Positions 20,397 to 35,353 of a stretch of DNA of 64,000 nucleotides are shown here, in pieces. How positions within the stretch are numbered: position 1 is the stretch's first letter; every line of letters begins with the position of its first letter. The notes under the pieces were generated by a model. That model saw only the letters and a list, made by a program, of their open reading frames with translations. It was not told the DNA's origin and ran no database searches. This stretch comes from Cristatella mucedo (Eukaryota > Bryozoa > Phylactolaemata > Cristatellidae): assembly GCA_009760855.2 (NCBI GenBank), contig WPIO01000036.1, positions 1,686,001-1,750,000 of the forward strand. The letters are read 5' to 3'. The translations under genes and the position numbers were made by a program.

Positions 20397-23300
20397 CTGC
20401 AGAAGCAGCAGCAAAGCGAAATGAACCGTCTGCACTGCTGGCACAGTAGGAGAGCGATCGGCAATCTTTGCAGGGAACTTTGTTGAGGAGCAAATTGGAC
20501 CAGCAGTGAGCAGAAACAGCTGTGCACTGGCTCAGCGATGACTTCAAATAAAGTTAGGGGAGCACACACACAAACACCTAACCTCACAGAAACCCATACG
20601 GGCCGCACGCACGCACGCCACGTGTGCTCTCACCTGCACACTCACCGAGAACCAACAGCAGCATTGCGGTCATCAAGTATGTCTCTATTTTTTCAAAAGT
20701 CTATTAAGTCATAATAATCATATTTGCATGCTGACTCTATGCATTTCACCTCTAACCATGTTATTATGCTTGTCGTTGAGCATGCAACCACTAGCCATTG
20801 GGTCCTGCTTCCTTTACAACATTTGTAAAGTACCTAGAAAGAGATTAAGTTCTCTGAGGGGTCTATTCAAATGAATTATTGATATTATTATTATTACCAT
20901 ACAAGACACATGTAGATGTGGTACTGGATCTGCTAATGGATCTGCCCAAGGATGTATAAGGTTGAGGAAAGAGTTCGTGCATCGTGTTTTTCATCGAATT
21001 AGTTAAATTAAATTCGTTAAATTTTATTTTAATTAAATTATTATAAAGATCATGGCAAACAAACGTTGTCCTCAAACCTATAAAACTCTATTGAACACTT
21101 TTTGGTTGACAAAGTACAGTATTAATAACAATAAATCTCCCATCTAGCCCACTAAGAATACCAAATCCCTACCCAGTCAATTTAAAATTCTGCATGAAAA
21201 GCAATAGCTAAGAGTTAACGGCAAGCAAGGTTAATTAAAACTCAGACAAGCAGCAAATGTAAAGAGCCTAGAAAAAGATTAAGTTCTCTGAGGATGCTAC
21301 ACAAATGTGTTATTGTTATGTTAAAAAATGCTGTTATAAGCATATACAAGCTCACTATGATAAATACAGGGCTGCTGGTTACTATGGCCCCTGGTAAGAA
21401 ACATGCACTGAAACTCACGAATGGGTAAGCATGCCGAGCACAAAGGAAAAAAATAGCTTCACTGGGGCTAAGAGAAAGCAGAGCAGAGCAGAGCAGATCC
21501 ATCTTAAGCTGTGACGTAAATGATGCAAGTCAAAGCAGTTGTGATAAAAGGCAAAAGCGATTTACAGGATTTTAGTCCATACGAGTTCAATCTAGAGCGA
21601 TGAACAGCACGGACTGGACAGCACGACGATTGAAAGGCACGAGGCACGAGGGTGGGCGGTGCAAGAGCAGGAGTGCAGGAGCAGGAGCGAGGACGGCACA
21701 CGTGGGGTGCAAACAGGTGGTGTGACCTGTAGGTCACAGTAGGGATGCTGAAGTCGTTCGATGCTTGATAGGGAGCCAATGAAGCTGAGACGGAGTGGTG
21801 CGATGCGGCAGCTACGCCGCAGATGACAGACCAGACAAGCAGCCGATCTTTGCACCACTTGCAAGCGATTACCAGCACAGGCAATTATTTGAGCACACAA
21901 TGAAAAACTCACACGGGTAGAGTAAATGATGGAAGGAGCAGGTGGGGTGTTAGCATCGCCGAGCTGGTTTTGAGCCGAGTTTGGTCTAGCGGTTAAGGTG
22001 CTCGCCCCGACCAAGGTCTGACTGAGGTCGTGGGCTCGAGCCTCGAGGCATATGTGAAGCGCCTGAATAGAGATTAAGTTCTCTTGGGGGCTATATAAAT
22101 AAATTATATATAATTATATATATCCTTTAAAGCGTCGACAAGTCAGCAAGCTTACTGATGTCTTGACTTCCAAATTTTGGGAACAAAGGCTCTGTGAGCA
22201 GCTAAGCCAGCAATGTAATTTATCGGTGCATGATAAACTGGCACTAGCCTTAGACAATCGCCTAAAGTTATGCCAGCCAGCTTATATTCTTTACGGAGGC
22301 GATCATACGTAGGTTTATTCCCGGCAGAGTTCTTCAATGTTACGGGCAGCAGCTTCGACAACATCTACCCACTGTGACAAAGGGGATCCACAGAGAAAGC
22401 AACCAAGCATGCCGCAGACCAGAGCTAGAGTAATACGAACTTATTCTCACACACAATCGGCATGCATGTGCAAACGTGTTCCGTGCTTGTAGCAAGCGCA
22501 GACATTGCACAGATGCCACGATGTCACAGTGAGAACAGCACACTGTGCGACGTGCCAGCGATTGGGCCTGCCACCGCGAATGAGCGTACTTTGTGTGGTT
22601 TGATGAAGCGACGCCGACTACAGTTAAGAGACAATGACGTTGATAGACCTGGTTGGCACGAGAAGCACACTACGAAACCGATGGGACGACGAACACATCC
22701 GGTAGCAGTGGGAGAAGTGGGACCGATTTCACGGGATCGCGAGAAGCCACTGGTCCCGGGGCTGCACGGCAATGGAAGCTCCGGACGAGAATGATGCATC
22801 TAAGCACCTCCGAAGGCCCTGAAATGGACAGCAGTGCCCTGCTGAGCGGCTACTCACGTCCTTTCAGATGATTCCGGACGGCCTTCCTCTTGTTACTAAA
22901 CCAGTTTAGCACAATGATGGGCGTGACTCGGCTAGACGCTGAAACGAAGACAGTGGGCGGCGCTGTGCCGAGCAGAAGCCACGTGACTTGGCTAGCCGCT
23001 GAACCGCAGACCGAAGTGGGCAGCGTTTCGCCGAGCAGAAGCCGGGGCCGTGGTGCACTCGACTCTGCCTAGCGCTAGCATTGAATACTGCTCTTTAACT
23101 TCTTCAGCAGTCCAGAGATAATCGCACAGAGGATCGGCGAAATGCTCTGCCAACAAACCAACCGTTTCTCTAAGGATTTAAATTCGGTTCTGAAGCACAG
23201 CTCTGCTTCTGCAGTGCCACGAGCGATTCTGTGTACCGGTGAAGGGCTGTTGGCGGACAAACCGGCAATATCTAGCGGGATAGACCAAGATTGCTCTTTG

Positions 23301-25656
23301 AGGACAGGGCGACAAAAAATGTATGTATATAATTCATTTGTGAAGCACCCTTCGAGAACTTAATCTCTATTCAGGCACTTGTCATTTGCAACAGGGCTCG
23401 AGCCCACGACTTCGGCCATCAAATACATTCCCCTCGATCTAGGTCGGGGCGAGCACCTTGATCACTCGGTCAAATCAGGGCAGCACAAGGGTGTTTATCA
23501 TATCGATAGAGTCTTCAGGTACCTAATACACCCTGGAGCCGCTTGTAGAAGTCCTAACAAGAAAATTTGAACTGAGTGGGTGGCATGAGTCTGCTAGGAT
23601 TCACTTATGTGTCAAGCAACCAAGCAGCAGGTGCTACAGCAAAGCATTTATGAATTGCACATGAGAGACGTCTTGAAAGATGCAGGAATGGCGAAGGACC
23701 CGCGACGGCTCCCTGCCGATCTCGAAGGGTTACTGCTTCCTATTTTTTTGCACCCGCTTGAAACCACAGATGGGCCAGCATGTATTCCGCCATGGGAGTC
23801 ACAGTCTGGAGGACGCTCTGCGATATGCTGAGCGTTTCGAGGCACGCCGGAGAGGCTGAAGCAGGCCGGCGAGTGGTGCAGTCAGCACATGGTAGGAGAG
23901 CCGAGTGAGATGTGTCAGCAGGGGGCTGGGGTCAGCACGGTTGGTACCAATGAACCACTGGAAGCCCAGTTCCAGCTTCTGTGCGACCTCGAAGCAATGC
24001 TCGACTCGAGGAAAGTGCCCACCCACCAGAGCGAGGTGTGCCCGAAATGGGCCCTAACCTACTCGCTTCAACGGGATTAATAGACAAACGATTCGGTACA
24101 GGTAGAGTCGCCCTGAGCATCTAGAGAAAGCCGCTGGAAGCAGGAAGTCCAGTCAGACAGCAGATCAATCACGTGGTCTTGGGCTTATTTGTCGCTCACC
24201 GTAGGGAGGACATAACTAGAGGTGAGGATGGTAGTAGACTGCTTGCGCCTAGTTAATACTGATGACGTTTTGGTCTTGTCACGCAGCTTTGTTGAGCATG
24301 TAATTCGGTTGAGGGAGGTTCTTGATAAGACGAGTGCAAAGAGTCTCAAGATCGAGCCCTTAAAATGCCGCTTTTCGTGCATTATCTGGGTAACCTGTTA
24401 TCTTTTGCCTGTACGTTGGCGCGAACATCGAGAATGTAGGCAAGATTGCTCAATGCCCACCAACCAAGAATGCCCAAAGTGTTAGGCTGCTCATCGGCAC
24501 GGCCCCTTACTACAGCAAGTTTCAGCCGGGTTTCCGAAAATCGCCGGGCCTCAGAACCACCCACTTCGGAAGGGGGAGTGCTTCGTCTTGTCGGACGAAT
24601 GCGAACGTTCGGTCAAGGATTTACAAGTACGGCTGTGTGCCAAGGATTTCTGCAGCACGGCTGTGCGCCAAACCGATCACTCGGTGCTCAGGCTTCCCTG
24701 CTCCGTTCGTACAAGTAGGTGCTGCCAGTGGTGCTGCATTAGGGGCCGTTTTCGGGCAGGTGGCCGATGGAGAAGAGCACCCTGCGGCCTATTTCAGCAA
24801 AATTCTCCACAAGACTAAACGTGATAACTCAACAGCTGAGGGGGAGGCATTGGCAGTCGCAGCAGTAGTGTTCCACTCTCGATGGCACATCTTTGGTCAC
24901 TGGCTCTCTGATCTGACGAACCGCCAACCTTTAGTGTGAGTTCTAAAGGGTAGTCGAGAGTCTTGGCGCTTAGCCAAGTGGACCCTGGAGCTCCAGGAGT
25001 ATGATAAATATATTTTGGGAAAGCTAACGCCAATGCACTTGGGCCATAACGCCTATGGCATTTTTTTTGTCCCAAGCGACTGAAGCAACTTGTAAGCCCG
25101 ACTGAGGATCTTGAAATCGATTCGATACTTGACAGCAGGGTCGGCCTAGCACTGTTTTGCCTGGCCGGCGGTCGGTTTAGCCGTGCGTCCACTCTTATTC
25201 TGGTCGGCCAAAGGTCTTGCAATACCGTCTGTTGCCCTCAAATTGCCTGCTAATCTTATGTTGCATATTGATAATGAGAACGGCTACACTGGCTTCAGTG
25301 GTGGTTTGTCCATTCTTAATGGGTCGCGATAGCCCAGGAGGCAAGTTGCTAGTTCTTCACGACCGAGGTCATGGGGTTCGAGTCCTTCGGTGGGCGATCC
25401 TTTATTGCTAACTGCAAGCGGTGGCGATAGCCGTCAGGGCTCTTCTACCGCTATATAAATGAGGCTCTTAAATCAAATAATATTTTTATTATATACTTAT
25501 TTCTGGGGTGGCTTGATTGCTAGGACTGCAGTCCTTGTTCTGTTAGCCTACTGATCGGGATTTCAGGAGTTTCGGGATGTCAGAATTATAACATATAATA
25601 CGATATATAAAATAGTATATAATATTATATATTATACATACATGTACAGGTGCATA

Positions 25657-25740
<84 letters not shown>

Positions 25741-27323
25741 ATACAACATATAATAAGCTCCTGGACCCTGGAACTTTGCATTGGCTCGGATTCCCTTCCT
25801 TACAATGGAGACGTCACAGCTGCTGCTTTCCTACTTAGTGTCGGAGACTCATTTTCTGCTCTCCCTAAAACTGGCTCATCCGTAAGTTGCACCGAGGTAT
25901 TGGCAGGCAGGGGCCGGTTTCAGGCAACGCTTACCGGTCTGGCCAATGCCGGCCGATCGGACTTGTGGCCTCTCATCTTTCTAGGCTACCTATTTTATAC
26001 CGGCTAGCCTGGGCTGTGCATGTAGGGCAGTGGTTGCTGGCCTGAAGAGCGTTGCTAGTTGCCAGACTCCTGGCAGTCACGTCCTCTCGGATATGTCACC
26101 GGTCTCCTCTGACGAGACGGTCTCTGTCACAGGATCTCGTCCTCTCTGTCACCGGTCACTGCACAGCTGCTTACATTTGGCTGCCCAGCAAGCAATTCCA
26201 GCAGGTCCATTCCAGTGATTCCAGCAGGATCCGGTCTAGACTCCTTGTAGCCTACTACACGCAAGTCTTCTGGCCGGTGCAAATGATGCTTACTGTGGGG
26301 CACAAGTCTGCAGCTATACGCTTGTCTGTCGTGAGTGTCTCAGTTGCCACATCGCACCATTTCTTGCCCACCTTCACTGGCTGACCATTAAGCAGCAAAT
26401 CGACTTCGAGGTTTTGTTACTCACTTGTATTCATTCTTTTACTCCAGCCTACCTATCGGAACGTGATGCGGAAGTGTGCTGACACCGTGCATGTAATCAC
26501 TAACCCTATTATCATGCTTCCTTAACAGATTATTTTAAGTGCCTAGAAAGAAACTTGATTCTCAGAGGGCGTTATGCAAATGTATGATCATTTTATTGCT
26601 ATCATAACTCAGGCCCAGGGGCATCAAAATGCAAGGCCCTAGCACGAATATACATGCACCCTAGTGAGGTTTTGTGGCCGGGGCTTCTGATATTTGACAT
26701 ATCGAGCTGGGCGGCAACCAGCCTGAAGGCTGGCTAAGGGCCGCCGCTAGGTCCCAGATCAGCAGCAGCTCGGCTTAAGCGCTTTTCGGCGATAGTTCTC
26801 AGCGGAAGCTTGGGTCTGGACAGCTGCCGCCCCCCAGCCCTGCTGCACGCAGCGGACAGCACCTCTGACGACACACACTGGTACTCTTAGGACGAAGCTT
26901 CCTGTTTGGCGTCGCGACTACGGAAGTTGATTGGCCAGCACACACAAGCACGTTTGCATCGTCATCTCGAGCCCTCTGCAGCTTTGCTGTGTCTAGGATC
27001 ATCACTGTACGTCCAGCCCCCCTCGCAGCCCGTGTGTAGCGAGGGTGACTGCATTTACAAAGTGCTGTAAAACCAGGCCATCACCCTTCCGACACTTGTG
27101 ACGAGACCACCACCGGCCTCCCCCCTCACGAGCATCTTGGATCCGGCATAAGTGAGCAGGTCGAGTGATAAAAGGCTACAACCTAGTTTCGATAGCATAC
27201 ACGCACGTGCACGGGTGCTCAAAAATGTGCATACTCATGTGCACCCTCCACACGCACACACTCCTGCACACACATGCAGTAACACATGCAGGCACGCACA
27301 CTCATTCGCACGCATGCATGCAT

Positions 27324-27361
<38 letters not shown>

Positions 27362-27376
27362 CACGCATGCACACAG

Positions 27377-27431
<55 letters not shown>

Positions 27432-29582
27432 CAGCCAAGCAGCTGCCCGACTATTTTTCTAACGAGGTGGCAGAAATGGTCAGATCCCACCGAGCTGAGC
27501 CCACCGGAAGGGGTCCAGGTCAGAGGCTACTGCTGCCAGGAACTGCTGCAGTAAGCACCGGCTAACATTGCCAGACTGATGCAATCATTCGACACATTGG
27601 CAGTTATAGATGAGGCTCGAGCCGATGAAAAAGGACAATGGCTGGGCACAGCATTAGATCTGCTGAAGCCGGTCACTGCATAGAGCCGTGCCGAGGCCGA
27701 GTCACTGTTGTTGGCATTTTGAGATGCACTGCAATCACCAAGTGCAGCCAGGACATGTATGCACAAGCTGGATGCATCCATGGACACATCGTTGACATTC
27801 ACTCCAAGGTCACCAGCGAGGAGTACTCCTGCAACCTGCTGCAACAAGTACGGTCAAAGTACGATGATTGCCACAAGTGCTTCAAGTCGACGGAAGGGAG
27901 CTTTAGTTGCACACGCTCGCGTTTGGCTCAACCACGGCTCCAATTGGCTGGCCATCTGCCTCCAATGTCTGCACACGAGGTGTGCAGAGCAAAGAATCAC
28001 ACGTGACCGACTTCTCCCCTCCTCCCCCTTCCCGAAGCCCACGACTGCCGATTGCCGATTTGTCTTTGCTTAAACCGAAAATCCTCTGACTGCAGCGAAC
28101 CTCTCGGTAACCCGACCACGGAATGGCCCGTGTGAACTTTGGCCGAATGAGGGCTCGGCTGAGGGAAATCACCGTGGCAATCGATCGAGAACGAAAGCCA
28201 GGCCTGCTGCCACTGCCAACTGACTACCGGGCACAGGTGGGTGGGGGGAGGACACTCACAGCTGCCGTAGACCCGGTTGCAGGTCTCGGCGATGTCGCGC
28301 CTCTGCTCGGCATCAGGGTACTGGTTCTTCTTGAACTGTTCCTCCAAAATTGCTAGATGGCCTTTCCTGAAGATGAAGCGGGACTTGACGTGGTGCCACG
28401 GTGGCTGCGACGACAGTCGCTGCGAGCCGCCGGCTGCCTCCAACGGTGAGCCATCATCCATTGGGCTCATCTCCTCTTTAGTGATCTGGCCCTCCTGCTC
28501 CTGCCGAAAGCTAAGAAATAAAAAGAAAATGCCAAGCGAGCTTAAATTATGGTACCGATCTTTCTCTACCGCACGTGGTGCTCACATGAACACACAAAGA
28601 GCACGTGGTCTCACCAAAATGCAAAGCCTTTGCAAAGAGTCGAACTCAAAATTGGATCTGCAATCGACGGCCTGTGTTACTTTAGTACTGGTGGCAGCTG
28701 CTGACTATAACAATATTACTACTAATAACAATAATAATAATAATACATTAGTATAGCACCCTCAGAGAACTTAATCTCTTTTTATGCACTTTGTACATGC
28801 TGCATAGGCACCATGATCGAACGGTTAGTGGTAGCATACTCAATGTCAACAAGCATAACATGGTTAAGGGAACATTCACAGGGTCAGCATTCAAATATGG
28901 TTAGTGGCAGCACTCAGTGTCTGTATACATATACTGCCTCCTCTCCATTTCTTTCACCCCTATGTAATGTATCTCCGTCAGTAACTCCACAAAGTCATAA
29001 AGACCATGTGGGTGTTATGCAGGACAGTTTTGTATAGCGCACTCACAGCCTAAGCGGCTTTCGGTACGCATTCGGTAGCCAACAGACTTCGTCTCACGCA
29101 ACAAAGAGAAAGTGGGAAGCATAACAGAGTTAGGAGAGCAGTTGAGGTAGTGAGTAGCATAGAAGTAGCAGTTCAGGACCGCTGAAAAAGATGTGCCATA
29201 GTCGGCAGTTGGAGAGTAGATGTCGTTGCGTAAGAATTGTGGAAGCGAGTTCCACAGTCTAGGACCTGCAGAGCTAAAGCTTCTGTCGCCAACTGTCTTT
29301 AAGCGGAGGAATGGGACAGCTAATTTATTGTCCACACAGGACCTGGGGGCACGAACAGGCTGAAACTGATGCAGCAGTTCAGCTAGGTACGAAGGAGCCA
29401 AGCCGTGGCGGGCCTTGTGGGTCAGCATAAGAACTTTGCTCTGTATCCTTTGCTCAACCGGCAACCATCCTAGCTCTTTCAGCAAAGGTGACACGTGCTC
29501 AAACTGCTGGGACTTGAAGACCAGCCTTGCAGCCATATTCATAGTCCGCTGTAGTGGCATAATACTCTCTCTCTCTCATCAA

Positions 29583-29650
<68 letters not shown>

Positions 29651-29692
29651 TCTCTCTCTCTGTCCCTGTCTTTCTCTCACTCTCTCTCCCTG

Positions 29693-29739
<47 letters not shown>

Positions 29740-29794
29740 CTCTGTCACTCTCTCCCTGTCTCTCTCTCCCTGTCTCAGTCTCTATCAGTCTCTA

Positions 29795-29831
<37 letters not shown>

Positions 29832-32100
29832 GTCTCTCTCTGTCTCTCTGTGTCTCTCTCTGTCTCTCTCTCACTCTCTCTCTGTGTCTCTCTCTGTGTC
29901 TCTCTCTCCCTGTCTCTCTCTCTCCCTATCTGTCTGTCTGTCTGTCTGTCTCTCTGTCTGTCTATCTGTCTCTCTTCCTTTCAGTAATAATCAAAGGACA
30001 TTTTTAAAGCACCCTAAGAGAATTAAATCTCTTTCAAGGCACTTTACATGTTGGAACATAGCAATTGATTAGTGATAACATACAAAGTGTCTGCACACAA
30101 ACGGCAATTCACAGGGGCCCAGCAAATACTGGAGGAGCAGGTGCATTTTAGCATCTATTTTATCCTTATTAAATGCTGTTAAGTCAGGGGATATCATGAC
30201 GTAAGCCGGTTGCGAGTTCCATGCTTTGGGAGTGCACAAACTAAAACATGTTCTCACAAGGCCTCGAGTTTGGCTCGAGGCTCGGTAAGACAATTTAACT
30301 CAGAAGAGTAGTAGCTTGTATGATGCCTAGCCTGTTTGAGGAACAGTTCCCATAGGGTTGCTTGAGCAAAAGAATGAATAGACCTAAAGGTGAGTGACAA
30401 AACCTTGAAGTCGATGTGCTGCTTGATTAGAAGCCAGTGCAGGTCGGCAAGAATTGGTGTAATGTGGTAGCTGCAACACTTGCGACAGATAAGCCTAAAC
30501 ATCGAGACGGGGTGTAACGAATGCACGGACGAGCTTGGACGTGGTTCATCAGGTTTGCCATTACACTTACCAATGTCTGATAGGAATGGCAGCAGTGCGA
30601 CTCAATAGATGTTATGCTGATCAATGATCAGACTGATTTGCTGTTATGCTGGGATACGACATGAGGCTAAAGACATATTTATAATGCTGGTTATGTATGG
30701 CAGCAGTAGATTAATGCAACACGCATGGAGAAACATTGGGTATTGGGTCTAGCAGTCTCCTTGGACTGAGAGATGAGCTTCGAGACGTCAGGTTCGTCGT
30801 GGCTTAGCCTTCAAGGCTCTTCTGCTGCTATATAAATGAGACCATTCAATCAGCTAAGATTTTTAGGCACTATACAACTGAATTACATATATTTACTTAT
30901 ATTTATTCACTTGGAGCGCTATTTATTTATTTTTATCAAATTTCATCGTCATGAGGACGGGTCGGATGAAGGATTGAGCAGCTTAAGGGTGAGGAAGATT
31001 TTTGTGTGCTAATAGCATCAATCTCAAAAGTGTTCGAGTTTGATAATTGTCAGATTATTCTGGGCATCAAAGAGGTCATGAACTGCAGATTGAATAAGAT
31101 CCCCATGTGGTCAGATCCAAAGAATTTTGCACTAATAGAAGCTGACAGCATCGACAGTCGCGGAACACGTTCGATCAAATGTGTGACCAAATGTGCATGG
31201 GTTGAGCAATGCACGTGAGCTACAAGACAAAATGAATTAGTCAGTGCACGGAATTAGCCACTTAAAAGGTCAGCTGAGTCATGCCAAGTCACTCAGAATG
31301 AGGTAGGGGCAATTTCTGTCACTCAGAATCGAAATGAGATCAGAGAAATCTGAGATAAGGGATGACTTGGTACAGGGGTATGATAGATTACTGCCATAAT
31401 TGACAACTTGGTGTCGAATGGACTAACAACAAGATATTCGAAAGACTGCTACTAGAGGACACTGCAAAGGGTTTCAATCGAGGTACAAACCAGTGACAAT
31501 GTCAATTTCACCAATTTTGATTGATCTCCGAGGTGCAGAGAAGAAAAGCCGGCCGGGATGGCCAGTTTTTTGGTCTGGTGGCTAGTCGATTTGAGAAAGG
31601 TCTTTGTCAAAGTAAGCACGTCAAGGGCATCGTCAAAAATTGAGTCTCACAGTATTAAGGGTTTATCACACATCGCTTGTGCATTCCACAAGCCCACTTT
31701 TAAGATTGGCCTCCAGATTCATAGTAGCAGGCCCAATTACTACTAAGTTATAATGATTGGCAGCAGTGGCTGCGAGCAGTGAGGGCTCGCTGGACGGCTC
31801 CTGCCATGCTGGGAATACTCAACGTGCGCCCCCTTGTCGCTGCTAGACGTCTGCTTCTAGACTGAGATCAGTCCTCAGCTCACGAATCCTGTCAGAGGCA
31901 GCGGCCACTGCAAATGCATTTGAACGACTAATGCAAAACGATGATAGCCACGCACGATCGTGCAGAATAGTAGGGTCACTTAGAGTCGGCAAAGTAATAG
32001 GTGCAACACACTGATGCCGAGCAGAGGGCCAATAGGGTGGCAGGCTCAGGGAAATGTGCCGATAGGCTCATGCCCTCCACTGCTCTATCTCTCTCCTCCT

Positions 32101-32165
<65 letters not shown>

Positions 32166-34056
32166 TTCTCTTCATTGCCTCTTCATGCATCGAATGATAT
32201 CACCATGGCCAAAATGTAGCAACATCTTTTCATTTAAGCAAAGAGTTCCTGGTCGACATAGGCTCAGCCTATCCTTTCTGAATGCTTGGTCAACCGATCG
32301 CGATAGCCAGCTGAGAATAGCGAATAAGGCAACAAATAAGTGACGAAGGTCAGTCGGGGCAACGGCTTGAGACCTATGCATGAGATGCTGTCACACAGCC
32401 ATTCTAGATTTTCACTCCAAACACGTTAAACACAACACTCGTCCCGAAACGGTATGAAAACAAACCGTATTACAATGTTTGCACTCGTTGTGAATCTGCC
32501 TAGGTATCAGCTTTGTACTGAGTGGTGCACGTGAGTGACAACAAATGCCGGGCCAGCCGGGTGATGCACACAAATCAGGCAGTGCCGACCAGGCTCACAG
32601 CACCACATTCTAAGCTCGAAAGATGTTATCAGGAGCTATGTCCGTTACAAATGCGCAGCAGCGACAGAGCAGAGACCTGCCATAGCCAGTGAGGGACATG
32701 AGAAAAATGGAGTCGGAGAAGGGCTGCACGATTGGTCATAACCAACAAAACTTCGTAAATCAGGTGGGTTAAAGAAGGCAGGCACAGATGTAGAATGCAC
32801 AGAAAAAGGTGCGACCCACACATTTTTGCATCATATCAAGATGAGAAAAGTCTTAACAACGGCTGACCTTGCAATTATAAGGCTGATTTATAGTCTGTTG
32901 ACATTCGGTGAAGCTTAGGCACCCAGACGGCTGGCACCGATTAGCCTCATAGTCAGCAATATGGTCTGCATGACTCGCTGTAATGCTTGCTCCTTCAACC
33001 AAAACTGAGGCTGACCAGACGACCGGAGTCCTGCAGGTGTGGCTCGAGAACGCGCTGTGCCCTCTGCTGTAGCGGCTCCTGCACCGGCTGTTCACTGTGC
33101 TGCTGCATTTCCGGCATCAATCCGTGCACACTCATCGGCCTACGTGATTTCGGGATCGACCAGAGGCTGTAACTAGCCAAGCTTGGCTTCCAGAACATTA
33201 TGGTCAGTGACGAACAAAAGATGGACCTGGTGCAATCTTGCGCTGCAGATCTTCGAATCCCGCCCCAGTTACTTGTACTTAGTGGAGTCGCACGTTGAGA
33301 AGTATTCGTTTGGCTTGGCCATCATATATATAGCCACGTCGACGGCCAAGCAGTACAAATATATGCAATTAGTCAGTATAGCACCCTGAGAGAACTCAAT
33401 CTCTATCCAAGTGCTTCATATATGCTCCGCAGGGCTTGAGCCTGTGACCTCGGTCTTCAAAGGCAAGCTACTTAACCCCTCGGCCAAACTAGGGTAGCAT
33501 TTCCAAGGGAATAAGTACTAGAAGGTCCTCGAGAGCAGCCGAGCAGGTTGCAATAGCAGCTGCTGATCCCAAGTAAAGGTGATGGCATAGTGGGGCGTAT
33601 CGTAGGTAACCTTGACGAGATGCTCAGCAAATGGGGCTTCACTATTGGGAGCTTCTGATGGACAAATCGACGGCTTTTCGGTTCCAGTGGTGCTACTCCT
33701 GAGGTATCAATGCTGTTTATCTCTGTGCCAACCGAGCCTCTGGAAATGGCATAGCCTAGTGGAGCCTAACCAACCCACAATTAAGGGTCTGCTCGAAGTG
33801 GACGGGACACACTCTTTCTATGGTGCACTGGTACAATTCCACGTGCACAATTCCATTTCGGCAGGTACAAGTACCTTGGAATGGAAGGACCTGTTGGTAC
33901 ACACAGCAGCAAGGGCTGACGCTCGCCACACGCAGACTTTGCTCCTAGGCGGTGGAGAGTCTCCGTCGTCGAACCTCTGCCTGCACCACCACCACCACCA
34001 CCCCTCCCTTCGGCAGTACAGTACAGTGTCCTGAGGACGTTGTGATCGGCACACCA

Positions 34057-34120
<64 letters not shown>

Positions 34121-35295
34121 AGAGGAGTAAGGAGAGGAGACAGTGGACACGTGACTACTGACTGCAGTTCGGTGGGTGGCACGTCGCTGACCTCCGATCC
34201 TTGAGGTGCCAGATTCTAGGGAGCTGGAGCTGGCCAAAAACCGAGTTCCACTGGCCAAACGGCTAGTAGACATGCGGTTGAGGCCCAGGGACGAATTCAG
34301 GCTTCTCAAAGATACCGATGATTCAGTGCTGCTTGCCCGAATGCCGACCCCCCCCCCGAAGTTTTGGCCTGCCTCAGTGTTCGATCCTTAGATTGCAGGA
34401 AATGTAGCCGGTTTACGGCACGTTGACATTTACTGATCTTGATGATCGCGATGCGGCCACCCGTGTTTATGGCACGTTGACGAGTCTTTATGGCCAAAGG
34501 TCGGAAGATGCAGCGGCCGAGATACGAGCGTTAAGGGGTCTCGTGAGAGCTGGCTACCGGCCTGTTCTCTCGGGGGGGGGGGGGCGATGGGAATGCAGAT
34601 GCTGATATCTATGCGGCACCTGCACTGACGCACACGTTTCTGCTGCAGCGTTCGGCAGCTTCGGTTTTTGGTGCCTCGCGTGTTTCTTGCCCCACTTACT
34701 TTCGTAAGAATTCAACAGTGAGCACATAAGGAAGCTCTCGAAGCACGGCCTCCTGCCTGCACGTCGTATGCAGCTGGCCGGTGCATGCTGGGCATGCAGG
34801 AGCCAACGATCCAAGCGTTCTAGCCTCGCGGGCAGCAAGGAGCAGACGAAAGCTCCTCTGCGCAGGCAGCAGGATTGACGAAAGACGCACGATCCGAATC
34901 TAAACCTTGTGCCGGTCGGTGACAGCCTCGGCATTTGCCACATCACCAACAGCTACCGTAATGTAATGTCATGTCCGTCCTGTCGAGCATGGGTCTCGAA
35001 GGATGAGACCCGTCTCAAGTATGGTCATTCCCGGGAAGTGCTGCATTGAGCAAAATCAATTAGCAGCACGTTGAACTAATATTCGAGGAAAGATGCGATA
35101 CTAAATATATACGGTAACTACCACTGCGGCCACGTATGACAAGAACTTTCTAGAATCTAGATGATTTTTCTAACAGGGGTGCACCCATTTTGCCGATGAC
35201 ATGTGGCTTGACGGCAACACTATTTTTTGGACACCGAGGCCACGACAAGCAGCCTGTTGTCAGGGCCTGAGTACACGGTGCTCGAAGTCGATCTT

Positions 35296-35353
<58 letters not shown>

